64,000 nucleotides of DNA from Pirellula sp. (GCA_013822725.1 PNKX01000002.1:217214-281213), one strand, 5' to 3'. Shown: positions 17,511 through 28,092, counted from the first letter of the stretch. The notes: generated from the letters alone by a model not told the origin. Numbers and translations: made by a program.

Positions 17511-18905
17511 CTACGAATCGCCCAACGTCCGCTTGCGGCGCAGCAAATGATGATAGTGCTGGGCGAAGCGGTGGGCCTCGTCACGCACATACTGCAGCAA
17601 CCGCAGCGCGAAGGCGTGGCGGCTGAGGCGAATCGGCTCGTCGCGGCCCATCACGTAGATCAGTTCTTCCTTCTTCGCGAGCGACAGCACGAGCGGCGGT
17701 GTGATGCCGAGCGTTTCGAACGCCGTGAGGGCTTTGCCAAGCTGCCCTTTGCCGCCGTCGATGAGCAAGATGTCGGGGAAGACATCTCCCTGCGTGCTAA
17801 GCCGGCGGAAGCGGCGGGCGACCACTTCGTGCATGCTGGCGTAGTCGTCGATCCCCTGCACCTCGCGGATGCGGTAGCGGCGGTAGCCAGGCTTGAACGG
17901 CAAGCCGTCGATGAACTGAACGAGGCTCGCCACTGTTTCGGTTCCGCCGAGATGAGCGATGTCGCACCCTTCGATCGTGCGCGGCTGGACATCGAGCTTC
18001 AGCACCTTCTGCAGCCCGGCGAGTCCTTTTTTCGGATCGATGTAAAAAACCTCAGGCTGCTCATTCTTCTCAAGGTCGCCGCGGTCTTCGAGCGACTCGA
18101 GCATTTGGATTTCATCGCGCAGCTTCGCAGCTTGCTCGAAGCGGCGGGCAGAGGCCGCCTCTAGCATCTCAGCTCGCATCTCGGCGAGCAGCGGCTTGCG
18201 GCCGCCGTCGAGAAATTTACGCAGGCGATTAATATCCTTGCGATACTCCTCTTTCGAGATGCGCAGATTGCAAGGCGCCGTGCATTGCCGGATCGACGCC
18301 AACAGGCAGGGGCGGAACCAGCGCCAGCGGTCGTCGCTCTCTTCGATGTCGAGCGGGCAAGTGCGGAATTTGAAGACCCGCTGCAACACCTGCAGCGCGC
18401 CGCGCAGCGAACTGACGTTCGCGAACGGGCCGTACAGCTTCACCCCGCTGGAGCGTGGCGTGCGGGTGATTTCGACCCGCGGGAAATCTTCGTGCGTGGT
18501 GATCTGCAAGTAAGGAAACGTTTTGTCGTCGCGGAGATCGCGGTTGAACTTCGGCTGGATATCCTTCACCAGTCGGGCTTCTTTGAGCAAGGCGTCGACT
18601 TCACCCTCGGTCTCCATGAAGTCGATGTCGTACGCCTCGAGCACCAACTGCGACGTGCGCGAATCTTCGGCGGCCGCCTTGAGAAAATAGCTGCCGGCAC
18701 GGGCGCGAAGGTTCTTCGCCTTGCCGATGTAGATCACGCGGCCGAGCTTGTCCTGGAAGAGGTAGACGCCCGGAGTGTCGGGGAATTGTGTGCGGACCTT
18801 TTCGGCGGCGCGGAGGAAGAACTCCACCTGCGACTTCGGCAAGTCGGCCGGAACCTCAGGCACGGCTTCCTGCGGCGGCAATTCGTTGGCTTCGGGGGCG
18901 TCCAT
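17511..18905 (-). CDS. uvrC: Short UvrC-type excinuclease subunit
   Basis: Nucleotide-excision-repair nuclease that incises on both sides of the lesion with UvrA and UvrB. The GIY-YIG domain (PGVYLFQDKLGRVIYIGKAK, residues 45-64) makes the 3' cut. The UVR motif (about 240-275) binds UvrB. The RNase H-like domain keeps IEGCDIAHLGGTETVASLV, LLIDGGKGQL and RDEAHRFAQ, so its catalytic Asp and His residues are present. At 464 residues it is about 140 shorter than typical UvrC. It stops right after the RNase H domain without the C-terminal helix-hairpin-helix domain, and the linker before that domain is short. Confidence 0.92.
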   Translation of the reverse strand: MDAPEANELPPQEAVPEVPADLPKSQVEFFLRAAEKVRTQFPDTPGVYLFQDKLGRVIYIGKAKNLRARAGSYFLKAAAEDSRTSQLVLEAYDIDFMETEGEVDALLKEARLVKDIQPKFNRDLRDDKTFPYLQITTHEDFPRVEITRTPRSSGVKLYGPFANVSSLRGALQVLQRVFKFRTCPLDIEESDDRWRWFRPCLLASIRQCTAPCNLRISKEEYRKDINRLRKFLDGGRKPLLAEMRAEMLEAASARRFEQAAKLRDEIQMLESLEDRGDLEKNEQPEVFYIDPKKGLAGLQKVLKLDVQPRTIEGCDIAHLGGTETVASLVQFIDGLPFKPGYRRYRIREVQGIDDYASMHEVVARRFRRLSTQGDVFPDILLIDGGKGQLGKALTAFETLGITPPLVLSLAKKEELIYVMGRDEPIRLSRHAFALRLLQYVRDEAHRFAQHYHHLLRRKRTLGDS

Positions 18906-18976
18906 GCGTGAATTGTAGCGCAGCGCTTAGCCCCCGGTCAGTGACCGGGGGGCCGAATCAAGGAAAACCCATGTCT

Positions 18977-20782
18977 CTACACCCCCGCAAACGCCCGCAT
19001 ATCGGCTTCCATCGCTAGCAGCCGCTGGTCAAGCATCTGCTTCGCATCTTCAAGATTCGCCAACTGCTCCGGCGGTTCGTAGGTGAACATGTAGAGCTTG
19101 ATCTTCGGCTCCGTGCCGCTCGGCCGAATCGCGACGTAGTTCCCTTCGAGCGCCAAATCGAGAATCACCAAATCGCCGAGCGGCCCGTCGAACGGCCGCT
19201 TGCCGCCGGCGGCGAGCGTCACCGTCTGGTCGAAGTAGTCGCGAACCTGCACGACGGCAGCCCCGGCGACCGTCTTCGGCGCCGCGGTCCGGAACTGTTC
19301 CATCACCTCTTTCATCCGCAGCATCCCTTCGCTGCCCGGCATCTGCACCGAGACAGTCCGTTCCATGTGAACGCCATGCTGCCAGAAGAGATCGTCGAGC
19401 TTTTGGTGGAGCGTTTTCTTTTGCGACTTCAGCTTGGCCGCCAACTCGCACAGCAGCATCGCTGCGAGGCCGCCATCCTTGTCGCGAACGTAGCCGCCAG
19501 CCATGTAGCCGTGCGATTCCTCAGTGCCATAAATGAACTTGTCGGCCCCTTCGCGATCGATGACGCCGGCGATCCACTTGAAGCCGACGAGGTTATTGCC
19601 AAAAGTCTTCACGCCGTAGCTGTCGCCGATGCGGCGCGTGAGCTCGGTGGTGACGAGCGTTTTGACGATGAAGTTTTCGGGCGAGAGCTTGCCGAGCGTT
19701 TTCCGCGAGTCGAGCACATAGTCGGCCAGCAACGCGCCGATCTCGTTGCCGTTGAGCGTCAGCCACTGCGCGCCGGCCGCGGGCGTGAGCGGGGCCGCGC
19801 AACCAATGCGGTCGCAGTCGGGATCAGTCGCCACGGCGAGGTCGGCCCCGATATGGCTGCAGTGAGCGATCATTGTGTCGAAGACATGCGGATTCTCGGG
19901 GTTAGAGACATGCCCCGGCACGTTCGGAAAGTCGCCGTCCGGCTTCGCATGGAGGCTGAATAGCTCGACATCCTTGAACCCGTCAGCGGCGAGCACCGGC
20001 AGCACTGCGCTGGCGCCAACGCCATGGAGCGGCGAGTAGACGATCTTCAGGTCGCGCGGGCCAGGGAGGGCTTGCGTCAGCACCGCTTCGACGTACTTCG
20101 GATCGATTTCATCTTGGCAGATTTCAATGCGGCCGTCGGCCACCGACGTATCGAACGGCACGCGCTCGATGGCGCCAACCGACATCACCCGGTCGATCAC
20201 CCCCTTGTCGTGCGGCGGCAACAGCTGCCCGCCGGTCGACCAATACGCCTTCACCGCGTTGTCGCTCGGCGGATTGTGGCTCGCCGTCACCATGATGCCG
20301 CACGACGCTTGCTTGTACCGCACGGTGAACGACAGTTCCGGCGTACTGCGGTAGCCTTGCAGGAAGAAAACCCGGAAACCGCTCGCCACCATGATCTCCG
20401 CACAGAGCCGGGCGAAGTGCTCCGACCGATGCCGCGTGTCGTACGCCAGTGCGCACGACAGGTTCCCGTCGACGCCGAGTTGCCCCTTCACGTACTCGGC
20501 CAGGCCCTGAGCGCTCTCGCCGATCGTACGGTCGTTGATCGCGTTCGACCCCACCGGATACATCCGCCCGCGCCGGCCCCCCGTGCCGAACGGAATCACC
20601 GTCCAGAAGACGTCGTCGAGAGTTTGCCACTGTCCCGACTCGATCATCTCCGCCACCTGCGGGGCATACTCGCCGTAGCGGGCTTCGGTGAGCCAGGCGG
20701 TGATATTCTTCTGGGCCGTGCTGGTCAGTTTGCCGGTCTCGACGGCTTGGCGGACGAGGGCGAGCGAGTTGTCGTAGGACAT
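18977..20782 (-). CDS. Phosphohexomutase (phosphoglucomutase/phosphomannomutase)
   Basis: Interconverts hexose 1- and 6-phosphates. The 601 residues show the four-domain alpha-D-phosphohexomutase layout: the phosphoserine loop VTASHNPPSDN (Ser158), the Mg loop DPDCDRIG, the sugar loop YGTEESHGY and the phosphate loop RPSGTEPKIK. The length, with the long domain 1, resembles phosphoglucomutases of the PgmB-like/pentomutase group. The start at 20782 is chosen because the 106 residues upstream are low-complexity and overlap the divergent gene. Sugar specificity cannot be read from motifs alone. Confidence 0.93.
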   Translation of the reverse strand: MSYDNSLALVRQAVETGKLTSTAQKNITAWLTEARYGEYAPQVAEMIESGQWQTLDDVFWTVIPFGTGGRRGRMYPVGSNAINDRTIGESAQGLAEYVKGQLGVDGNLSCALAYDTRHRSEHFARLCAEIMVASGFRVFFLQGYRSTPELSFTVRYKQASCGIMVTASHNPPSDNAVKAYWSTGGQLLPPHDKGVIDRVMSVGAIERVPFDTSVADGRIEICQDEIDPKYVEAVLTQALPGPRDLKIVYSPLHGVGASAVLPVLAADGFKDVELFSLHAKPDGDFPNVPGHVSNPENPHVFDTMIAHCSHIGADLAVATDPDCDRIGCAAPLTPAAGAQWLTLNGNEIGALLADYVLDSRKTLGKLSPENFIVKTLVTTELTRRIGDSYGVKTFGNNLVGFKWIAGVIDREGADKFIYGTEESHGYMAGGYVRDKDGGLAAMLLCELAAKLKSQKKTLHQKLDDLFWQHGVHMERTVSVQMPGSEGMLRMKEVMEQFRTAAPKTVAGAAVVQVRDYFDQTVTLAAGGKRPFDGPLGDLVILDLALEGNYVAIRPSGTEPKIKLYMFTYEPPEQLANLEDAKQMLDQRLLAMEADMRAFAGV

Positions 20783-20911
20783 AGGGTGGGGTTCCAGTGA
20801 GGGAGGGAACCGGGCTGGTTCGCTAATCAGCAGGTTGGCCTGGAAGGGCGATTTAACGTACACCATAGTGGAGCGAGGGGGAAGTTGGCGGACGCGAAGG
20901 AGGAAGGGCGA

Positions 20912-21898
20912 ATGCGGAATGCTGAATGGGGAATGGGGAGGAGCAACTGCCGCTGCGGGGCAGTTTGTTTCGTCGCCGTTGCTGCAGTGTTGAGTACCGG
21001 CGTGTTCGCGGCAGAGCAGGCGGGGCCGGTGAAGCGCGCGAAGCCGCCGGTTTGGTCTCAGGACGTACTCGATGAGTTTTTCGTCGACGCCCGCGAGCAA
21101 CTCGTCGGCGAGCGACCTGCCAAACAGACCGCCGCCGTGGTCACGACTTCAGCAGCAGGGCAGGGGAGTGCGGCCGCGGCCGGCGCCGAAGCTGGCGGGG
21201 TGGCGCCCTGGTCGCAAGTGATCAGCGGCGACGCGCTCGCGGCCGAAGTGAAACGGATCGCCGCTAGCCTGCGCGAACCATTGGCGAATCCCGCCAAGTT
21301 CAAAAGCGGCGGTTACAAAGACTGCCGCGGCGCGTTCAACGAACTTGCCGCCCTGTTCGCAGTCATCGCCGAGTACGACGGCGACGTCCGCTGGAAGGAC
21401 GACGCCCCGGCGCTCCGCGACGCGTTCGCCAGAGCGGCGCGCAATTGCAAAACGGGAACCGATGAAACGTTCGCCGCAGGCGCCGAACTGCAAACTCAAC
21501 TTGACGACCTCATCCGCGGCGAGCGTCTCGGCGGCAAGCCGGCCCCCGCGCCGGAGCGGTGGAGCGACCTCGCCGATCGTCCGCTGCTGATGGCCCGCAT
21601 GGAAACAGCGTTGCAGGAAGGAATCTCGCCGGCGCTGTCCAACGCCCGCGAGTTCTCTCGCAAAGCCGTCGACGTCCAGCAAGCAGCGGAAGTCCTTTCG
21701 ATGCTTGCCGCGCTCATCGATCGCGAAGAATTCGAGTACTGGGACGACGAGACCTTTAAGGGGCACAGCAGTGACCTACGCGCGGCGTCCCGCGAGTTGA
21801 GCCGCGCCGCAGCTGACGTCAACTACGAAGCCGCCCGCTCCGCCGCCGGCAGAGCCAGCCAAGCGTGCAGCGCCTGCCATGAAGGGTATCGTGGGTAG
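20912..21898 (+). CDS. Secreted cytochrome c'-like protein
   Basis: About 328 residues with a signal peptide (CGAVCFVAVAAVLSTGVFAA) and a single heme c motif CSACH only five residues from the C terminus, the placement typical of cytochrome c' type four-helix bundles. The C-terminal half (about 215-328) is helical and would be that bundle; the middle (about 100-200) is a second helical region with one KDCRGAFNELA segment. The start is uncertain between ATG 20912 and ATG 20933; the bases there are part of a low-complexity AATG repeat. It is divergent from the phosphohexomutase gene and ends 8 bases from a convergent gene. Confidence 0.7.
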   Translation: MRNAEWGMGRSNCRCGAVCFVAVAAVLSTGVFAAEQAGPVKRAKPPVWSQDVLDEFFVDAREQLVGERPAKQTAAVVTTSAAGQGSAAAAGAEAGGVAPWSQVISGDALAAEVKRIAASLREPLANPAKFKSGGYKDCRGAFNELAALFAVIAEYDGDVRWKDDAPALRDAFARAARNCKTGTDETFAAGAELQTQLDDLIRGERLGGKPAPAPERWSDLADRPLLMARMETALQEGISPALSNAREFSRKAVDVQQAAEVLSMLAALIDREEFEYWDDETFKGHSSDLRAASRELSRAAADVNYEAARSAAGRASQACSACHEGYRG

Positions 21899-21906
21899 CG
21901 TCGACG

Positions 21907-22482
21907 TTACTTCCGCATGCGAAAAATTGCCCGCCAGTCCGCCGGCGTGGACAGCGCCGCCGTCGCCCCGCCATGGTACTCGCGTACCAGGTCGATGCTG
22001 TAGTAAATGTGCGGATCAACGCCGCGCGCCGTTTCGAGCAGATCGCTCGTCCGCCGCCGTGGAGCAATCACAAAGATCATCGTATTCGGCCCCTCGGCGC
22101 CAATCCCCTGAAACGTCGTCGGGCGCCAACCCGCGATGCTCAACGCCGACGCAATCGCTCCGCCCGCTTGCGACGAGAACATGCGGATCACGACGATGCC
22201 CATGGCAATCTTTCGTTCGATCTGAATGCCGACCGCGTTCCCCGCGGCGAAGCCGGCGCAGTACGCCAGCATCAACAGCGGATTCTTCTCGATCCCCATC
22301 AGCGCCTGGGCGACGGCCGTCAGCCAGACGAACGTTTCAAAGAACCCCAGCACTACCGAGAGCTTGACGCGTCCCTGCACCACCGAGATCGTCCGCAGCG
22401 TGCCGAGCGACACGTCGATGATCCGCAGCGTGAAGATGACAAGCGCGGCGAGCACTGGGTGAAGCGTGACCAATGATTCCAT
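21907..22482 (-). CDS. UPF0316/DUF2179 membrane protein
   Basis: 191 residues with three membrane segments (ALVIFTLRIIDVSLGTLRTI, VVLGFFETFVWLTAVAQALM and LAYCAGFAAGNAVGIQIE), followed by a cytoplasmic DUF2179-type domain (IASALSIAGWRPTTFQGIGA ... MIFVIAPRRRTSDLL). This is the UPF0316 arrangement. The function is unknown; related domains bind nucleotides in other proteins. It is single and convergent with the cytochrome-like gene. Confidence 0.85.
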   Translation of the reverse strand: MESLVTLHPVLAALVIFTLRIIDVSLGTLRTISVVQGRVKLSVVLGFFETFVWLTAVAQALMGIEKNPLLMLAYCAGFAAGNAVGIQIERKIAMGIVVIRMFSSQAGGAIASALSIAGWRPTTFQGIGAEGPNTMIFVIAPRRRTSDLLETARGVDPHIYYSIDLVREYHGGATAALSTPADWRAIFRMRK

Positions 22483-22514
22483 CTTTCTTTTTGCCCTTCC
22501 GTCTCAGTTTTTTT

Positions 22515-22600
22515 GACAGGATCACAGGATAGCGCGGATCAACAGGATGGACTGCCTTGCTTCATCATCCTGTCTATCCGCGACATCCTGTGATCCTGTC
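22515..22600. repeat. GACAGGATCACAGGAT inverted repeat
   Basis: GACAGGATCACAGGAT (22515-22530) and ATCCTGTGATCCTGTC (22585-22600) are perfect 16-bp complements, with AACAGGATGG and CATCATCCTGT pairing inside. Arrays of GACAGGAT units are known from many bacterial genomes. It lies in the divergent space upstream of trxB and the UPF0316 gene. Confidence 0.85.
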
Positions 22601-22697
22601 CAGTCTTCAACAAGCGAGATGCGCGCACCTTCGACGAAACTCGTTGTATAGGCTGCCGCGATCCGTTCCATAGGCAGAATGTCGAGAAATCGCCGAG

Positions 22698-22726
22698 TTT
22701 ACGCCCATTGGTCACCCCTCTATAAT
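22698..22726 (+). promoter_or_regulatory. Sigma-70-type promoter of trxB
   Basis: A TTTACG (22698-22703) is followed after exactly 17 bases by a consensus TATAAT (22721-22726). This predicts a transcript start near 22733 and a leader of only about 25 bases before the trxB ATG at 22759, with no obvious Shine-Dalgarno sequence. Confidence 0.6.
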
Positions 22727-22758
22727 TCCCGCTTACCCCAGCGGGATTGGGTGCAATC

Positions 22759-23835
22759 ATGACCGAGCCTGAAGGATGTGCGACTGTGGCTGAACATGTG
22801 GTGATTATTGGCAGCGGACCCGCGGGATGGACCTCGGCGATCTACACGGCGCGGGCCAACCTTACCCCGCTCGTGTTTGAGGGCGCCATCACCGAAGAGA
22901 ATCGCCAGGTCGGCACGCTGCCGCTGGGGCAACTCGCCCTTACCACGGAGGTCGAGAACTTCCCCGGCTTCCCGAAGGGCGACCTAAGCCACTATCTTCG
23001 CTCGGCTCTCGACGAAGAGAATCACTACCTCGCCGACATGCATCACCAGGAAGGCTGCTCTGGCCCCGAACTGATGCACCTGATGCGGAAACAAGCGCAG
23101 AACTTCGGCACGCGCATCGAAACCGACGACGTCGTGTCGATAGATTTCAGCAAGCGGCCGTTCGTCCTCCACACGCTGAGCGGGCAGCGGGTCGAAGCGC
23201 AGTCGATCATCGTCGCCACTGGCGCCCGCGCGAATTATCTCGGCTTGCCGTCGGAAGATATGTACAAGAACCGCGGCGTCAGCGCCTGTGCGGTCTGCGA
23301 CGGCGCCCTGCCGCGATTCCGCAACAAGCCGCTGGTGGTCGTCGGCGGCGGCGATTCGGCCGTCGAAGAGGCCGACTACCTCTCGAAGTTCGGCAGCGTC
23401 GTCCACATGATCCATCGCCGTGATCAATTGCGGGCGTCAAAGATTATGGCGGACCGCGCGCTGGCCAATCCGAAGATCAACATTCAGTGGAACACCGAAG
23501 TCGACGAGGTGATCGGCGACGATGCGACCGGCGTCAAGGGCGTGCGGCTGAAGTCGACGACTGGCGATAATAAGACGATCGAACTCGACGCGACGGGTAT
23601 GTTCGTCGCCATCGGCCACACGCCGAACACCCGGTTCCTCGAAGGGCAACTTGAGATGACGCCCAAGAAGTACCTCAAGTGGACGGTGCCGTTCCGCACC
23701 AACACGAGCGTCGAAGGCGTCTTCGCCGCGGGCGACGTGGCGGACGACTACTATCGGCAAGCGGTCACCGCCGCCGGCAGCGGCTGCATGGCGGCGATTG
23801 ATGCCGAACGGTGGTTAGCCTCGCAGGGACTGTAG
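22759..23835 (+). CDS. trxB: Thioredoxin-disulfide reductase
   Basis: An FAD enzyme that reduces thioredoxin with [24 protein letters not shown] (about 16-34) binds FAD. The redox pair is CAVC (Cys167 and Cys170). [15 protein letters not shown] binds NADPH, and [20 protein letters not shown] is the second FAD contact. At 358 residues it is about 40 longer than usual. Part of the excess is an acidic/His-rich insertion at about residues 74-100 ([20 protein letters not shown]), in the segment where most TrxB proteins have a short loop. The ATG at 22759 is preferred to an in-frame TTG at 22747. Confidence 0.95.
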   Translation: MTEPEGCATVAEHVVIIGSGPAGWTSAIYTARANLTPLVFEGAITEENRQVGTLPLGQLALTTEVENFPGFPKGDLSHYLRSALDEENHYLADMHHQEGCSGPELMHLMRKQAQNFGTRIETDDVVSIDFSKRPFVLHTLSGQRVEAQSIIVATGARANYLGLPSEDMYKNRGVSACAVCDGALPRFRNKPLVVVGGGDSAVEEADYLSKFGSVVHMIHRRDQLRASKIMADRALANPKINIQWNTEVDEVIGDDATGVKGVRLKSTTGDNKTIELDATGMFVAIGHTPNTRFLEGQLEMTPKKYLKWTVPFRTNTSVEGVFAAGDVADDYYRQAVTAAGSGCMAAIDAERWLASQGL

Positions 23836-23841
23836 GGTTTT

Positions 23842-23914
23842 CAGCCCCCGGCTCCGCCGGGGGGTAACGCATCGGATAGCCAACCGCATCAAGCCCCTGG
23901 CGGAGCCAGGGGCT
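23842..23914. repeat. AGCCCCCGGCTCCGCC inverted repeat after trxB
   Basis: CAGCCCCCGGCTCCGCCGGG near 23842 faces CCCTGGCGGAGCCAGGGGCT ending near 23914. Each arm is itself a hairpin, and the two arms also pair with each other. It begins a few bases after the trxB stop, so it may act as a terminator, though no T-run is present. Confidence 0.75.
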
Positions 23915-23954
23915 GCAAGCGCGCTTGGCGCCACATTGCACCAGGGATGACGCG

Positions 23955-25349
<1,395 letters not shown>

Positions 25350-25390
25350 TTGAACTAAAGAAATGCCATTTAACACAGAGAAAAAATTCG

Positions 25391-25500
25391 GCCCGCGAAT
25401 CACGCGAATCTGCGCTAATAGTTTTGTTGTAAGCGAACGCGATAACGAGCCAATAACAGAGCAACTATTTCATTCGCGAAAATTCGCGTGATTCGCGGGC
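25391..25500. repeat. GCCCGCGAATCACGCGAAT inverted repeat
   Basis: GCCCGCGAATCACGCGAAT (25391-25409) and ATTCGCGTGATTCGCGGGC (25482-25500) are perfect 19-bp complements. Outside them, ACACAGAGAAA (about 25373) mirrors TTTCTCTGT (about 25536). The structure fills the 221-base gap between asnS and the creatininase gene. Confidence 0.85.
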
Positions 25501-25570
25501 TGTCTTTACCGCATTCTGTGATCTCTGTGTTTAAGTTTCTCTGTATTCAAGCAAGTACCTGAGCCCAGCC

Positions 25571-26299
25571 ATGATCCTCGAAGAAATGACCACCGTCGAA
25601 GTCGAAGCCGCACTCAAAACGTGTCGCAGCGTCTTCATCCCCTTCGGCGTCATGGAAGCCCACGGACCCCATCTGCCACTGTCGACCGACACGATCCAGG
25701 CCTACGACGCCGGCAAGCGCGCCGCGGCGCTCGTCCCGCTGTTCGTCGCCCCGCCGATTCCCTACGGCTACTGCCGTAGTCTGGGCGGTCACGTCGGCAC
25801 GATTAGCGTCAGCGCCGAAACCGTGCGGGCGCTGGTCCGCGACGTCGTCCAGTCGCTCTACCAATCGGGCCTGCGGAACTTCATCCTCTACTCCGGCCAC
25901 GCCAGCGCCCTGCAAATGGCGTCGATCGAGGAAGCGGCCGAGCGACTCCTGCGCAGCTGTCCCGACGCGAACATTGCGATCGTGCTGGAGTACGACGTGT
26001 TGCTAAAACGGATGGCCGGCATCATCGAAACCGCGGGCGACATGCACGCGGGCGAGATCGAAACTTCGCGACTGCTGTCGATCTGCCCTGACCTAGTCCG
26101 GACGGAATTGCTGCCCGAAGAAAGTGGCCGCGAAACGCCGAAGCCGCTGCTGGTGCGCGACGTACGCCGCTACTGGCCCAGCTCGGTGCTGGGCGCCCCG
26201 CGAAAAGCGACCGCGGAAAAGGGAGAGCGACTCGGAGCCATCGTCGCCGAGTATCTCGCCGACCTAGTCAAACGGATGGAAGCCTTCGAGCCGCACTAA
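25571..26299 (+). CDS. Creatininase-family amidohydrolase (copy 1)
   Basis: 242 residues of the creatininase / formamide-hydrolase (FAPy, MftE-like) family. Metal-site residues are visible in GVMEAHGPHLPLSTD (Glu, His, Asp), YSGHASALQ and GDMHAGEIETS. Members cleave cyclic or linear amides, or in some cases peptides; the substrate here is unknown. It is followed by a hairpin repeat. A second, distinct family member lies at 48532-49290 within the catabolic operon; the two share the motifs but little else. Confidence 0.85.
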   Translation: MILEEMTTVEVEAALKTCRSVFIPFGVMEAHGPHLPLSTDTIQAYDAGKRAAALVPLFVAPPIPYGYCRSLGGHVGTISVSAETVRALVRDVVQSLYQSGLRNFILYSGHASALQMASIEEAAERLLRSCPDANIAIVLEYDVLLKRMAGIIETAGDMHAGEIETSRLLSICPDLVRTELLPEESGRETPKPLLVRDVRRYWPSSVLGAPRKATAEKGERLGAIVAEYLADLVKRMEAFEPH

Positions 26300-26312
26300 G
26301 TGCTCGACATTC

Positions 26313-26396
26313 TAGCCCCTGGCTCCGCCAGGGGGTCGGTCGCCATACCAGTAAGCGTCATCCCGCGTAGCGCCCTACCGGCGGAGCCGGGGGCTA
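26313..26396. repeat. AGCCCCTGGCTCCGCCAGGGGG repeat after creatininase
   Basis: A GCCCCTGGCTCCGCCAGG hairpin near 26314 and a CCGGCGGAGCCGGGGGCT hairpin ending near 26396 form an outer inverted pair, like the unit behind trxB. It separates the creatininase gene from the convergent small membrane-protein gene. Confidence 0.75.
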
Positions 26397-26400
26397 ACAG

Positions 26401-26772
26401 CTACCGCTGCATCGCTTGCACGAGCACCGCCAAGATCGGCGCTAGGGCGCTGCAAACGGCAAAGACGAGGAAACCTGTCGGCGGCGGCGTGCGCCGCAAC
26501 CGAAACACCGCTGGCAGTAGCATCAGCGACAAGAACCCGATCGCCGCCGCCGAGAATAACAGCAACTGGCTCAGCATGCGGGCCCCGGAGAGCTGCGGAT
26601 TCGCTTCCGCATAAAGATGCGCCGCCACTGCGGCGATGTTGCAGAGGAAGACCGTCGTTACCGAGACGGTCCACGCCACGGTTGCGGCGTCGGAGGTGCG
26701 CGTTTCGCCCGGGCCGTGATCGACGTGCCGAACCTGTTTCTGACGCCGCGGTTTGATCTTGCGTTTAGACAT
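26401..26772 (-). CDS. Small membrane protein of unknown function
   Basis: 123 residues. A strongly basic N terminus (KRKIKPRRQKQ) precedes three membrane segments: AWTVSVTTVFLCNIAAVAAH, LLLFSAAAIGFLSLMLLPAV and GFLVFAVCSALAPILAVLV. No family was recognised. The basic start, predicted cytoplasmic, follows the positive-inside rule. It stands alone, with the long repeat-filled region upstream. Confidence 0.6.
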   Translation of the reverse strand: MSKRKIKPRRQKQVRHVDHGPGETRTSDAATVAWTVSVTTVFLCNIAAVAAHLYAEANPQLSGARMLSQLLLFSAAAIGFLSLMLLPAVFRLRRTPPPTGFLVFAVCSALAPILAVLVQAMQR

Positions 26773-26884
26773 CGCGAGGGCCGCCTCCTGCGAGGGAAGA
26801 GAAGTAACGGTTCACGATACGAAGTTTTCCCAAATTGGCAACTCCGTCCTGGGAATCTGGCCATTTCGTATGCAGAAGAAGACT

Positions 26885-27090
26885 AACCGCCAAGGACGCC
26901 AAGGAAATGCGGGAGGAATTAAACCACGACGACACAACGAGCACGACAGAGCATCGAGCCAGCCAATCCTTATTCTCTTTGCATTTCTTTGCGCCTTCGC
27001 GCCTTTGCGTGAGACTATTCCGAAAGTCTCACGCAAAGGCGCGAAGGAAGGCGGGGTAATTCTCGCTTTCCTTGGCGAACCTTGGCGGTT
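26885..27090. repeat. Composite mosaic repeat, copy 1
   Basis: Outer arms are AACCGCCAAGGACGCCAAGG (26885) and CTTGGCGAACCTTGGCGGTT (to 27090). Inside come an AACCACGACGACACAACGAG segment and a full family-1 palindrome (26987-27050). Order and content match 29211-29443, including a near-identical ~65-base stretch (GAGCCAGCCAATCCTTATT to the palindrome). From 27091 to 27456 no repeat or gene is evident, apart from a GC-rich stretch before the coiled-coil gene. Confidence 0.85.
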
Positions 27091-27456
27091 CAAAAAAAGA
27101 ACCCTCAGTGCAAGTCACCAGAAACAAGGCGCGATTGTATCGACGTCTGGCCAAGTTCCCGCCGATTAATTCGAGTCATCAAACCGCCTCGTGCAGTCCC
27201 ATGAGGTAGATTTGCGTTGAAGTCGGTCTGCGTCTGCCGGTCGGCTTCCCAACTTATCCCGCCCCTTTTCAAGTTGCGGCGCTGCCACGACGCTCTTCGG
27301 CCCCGGCCGAGCGGAGCGACGCGAGTGGTCGGCCCGCACTCGTCAGGCTTCGCTCATGGTCGGCGTTGCGTCGTTGGACGCGCGATCGATCGCGGCGCGG
27401 CCGCGCTATCCGTCCGCCGATTTGTTCTTCGCACCATCAGGCTCTCCACTACGGCT

Positions 27457-28092
27457 ATGGTCGAATTTCGATCGATCGACACGCTTCGCCAGGCGCTCGC
27501 GCCGGTGGAGGCGTTGCGAGGGGAACAATCTGAACTCGAATCGTGGGTCCGCGAATCGTTCGCCACGCTCGATTCGCTCCATGGCGAGCTCTCCGACTGG
27601 CAGCGGGACCTGACGCGGCAGCAAGCGCTGCTCGATCAGCGTCAGGCGGCCGTTGACGACGCCGGCGATGCGCTTACGCAGATCGCCGAGTACGAGGAGC
27701 GGCTCGCCGAGGCCGATCAGCAGTATCGGCAACTCGAAGCCGAGAATGCCGAGCAGCTGCAGACGCTCGAAGAGGTTGAGCGGCAACTCGCGGTGGCGAA
27801 GGCCGAGCTGCGGGTGCTGCATCGTGACGGCCATGAGCATATCGAAGAACGCCGTCAGTGGCTCGCCGAGTTGCGCGAACTGCGGCGCACGATGGAGGCG
27901 CAGGGTTCGCTGCTGCAGCGGCTCACGGAGCGCCCGGCCGAGGGGGATGGGGACGGCGCCTCTGAGAGCGCCGTCCACGGGAGCGACGGTTCCGAAGAGC
28001 CGGCGGTAGGCGACGACGACGTTGCCTGTCGCTCAGCAGAGCTGCGGCGGCGGGCCGATTCGCGCCGCGCCGCCCAGCGCCGGCCATCTTGA
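27457..28092 (+). CDS. Coiled-coil protein of unknown function
   Basis: About 211 residues from the ATG at 27457. Residues 15-155 are an almost unbroken heptad-rich coiled coil (LTQIAEYEERLAEADQQYRQ, LEEVERQLAVAKAELRVLHR). The last 50 residues are acidic then basic and probably disordered. There is no signal peptide or membrane segment. An earlier in-frame start at 27217 would add 80 residues without protein-like composition. It is followed at 62 bases by another small gene that may be co-transcribed. No family was recognised. Confidence 0.65.
   Translation: MVEFRSIDTLRQALAPVEALRGEQSELESWVRESFATLDSLHGELSDWQRDLTRQQALLDQRQAAVDDAGDALTQIAEYEERLAEADQQYRQLEAENAEQLQTLEEVERQLAVAKAELRVLHRDGHEHIEERRQWLAELRELRRTMEAQGSLLQRLTERPAEGDGDGASESAVHGSDGSEEPAVGDDDVACRSAELRRRADSRRAAQRRPS

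Noticed and set aside
20783..21100. 106-residue extension of the phosphohexomutase
   Set aside because: It runs into the divergent cytochrome-like gene, contains low-complexity sequence, and the family start fits ATG 20782.
27217..27456. N-terminal 80-residue extension of the coiled-coil gene
   Set aside because: It is rich in Arg, Cys and Pro with no protein-like pattern, and the ATG at 27457 leads straight into the coiled coil.
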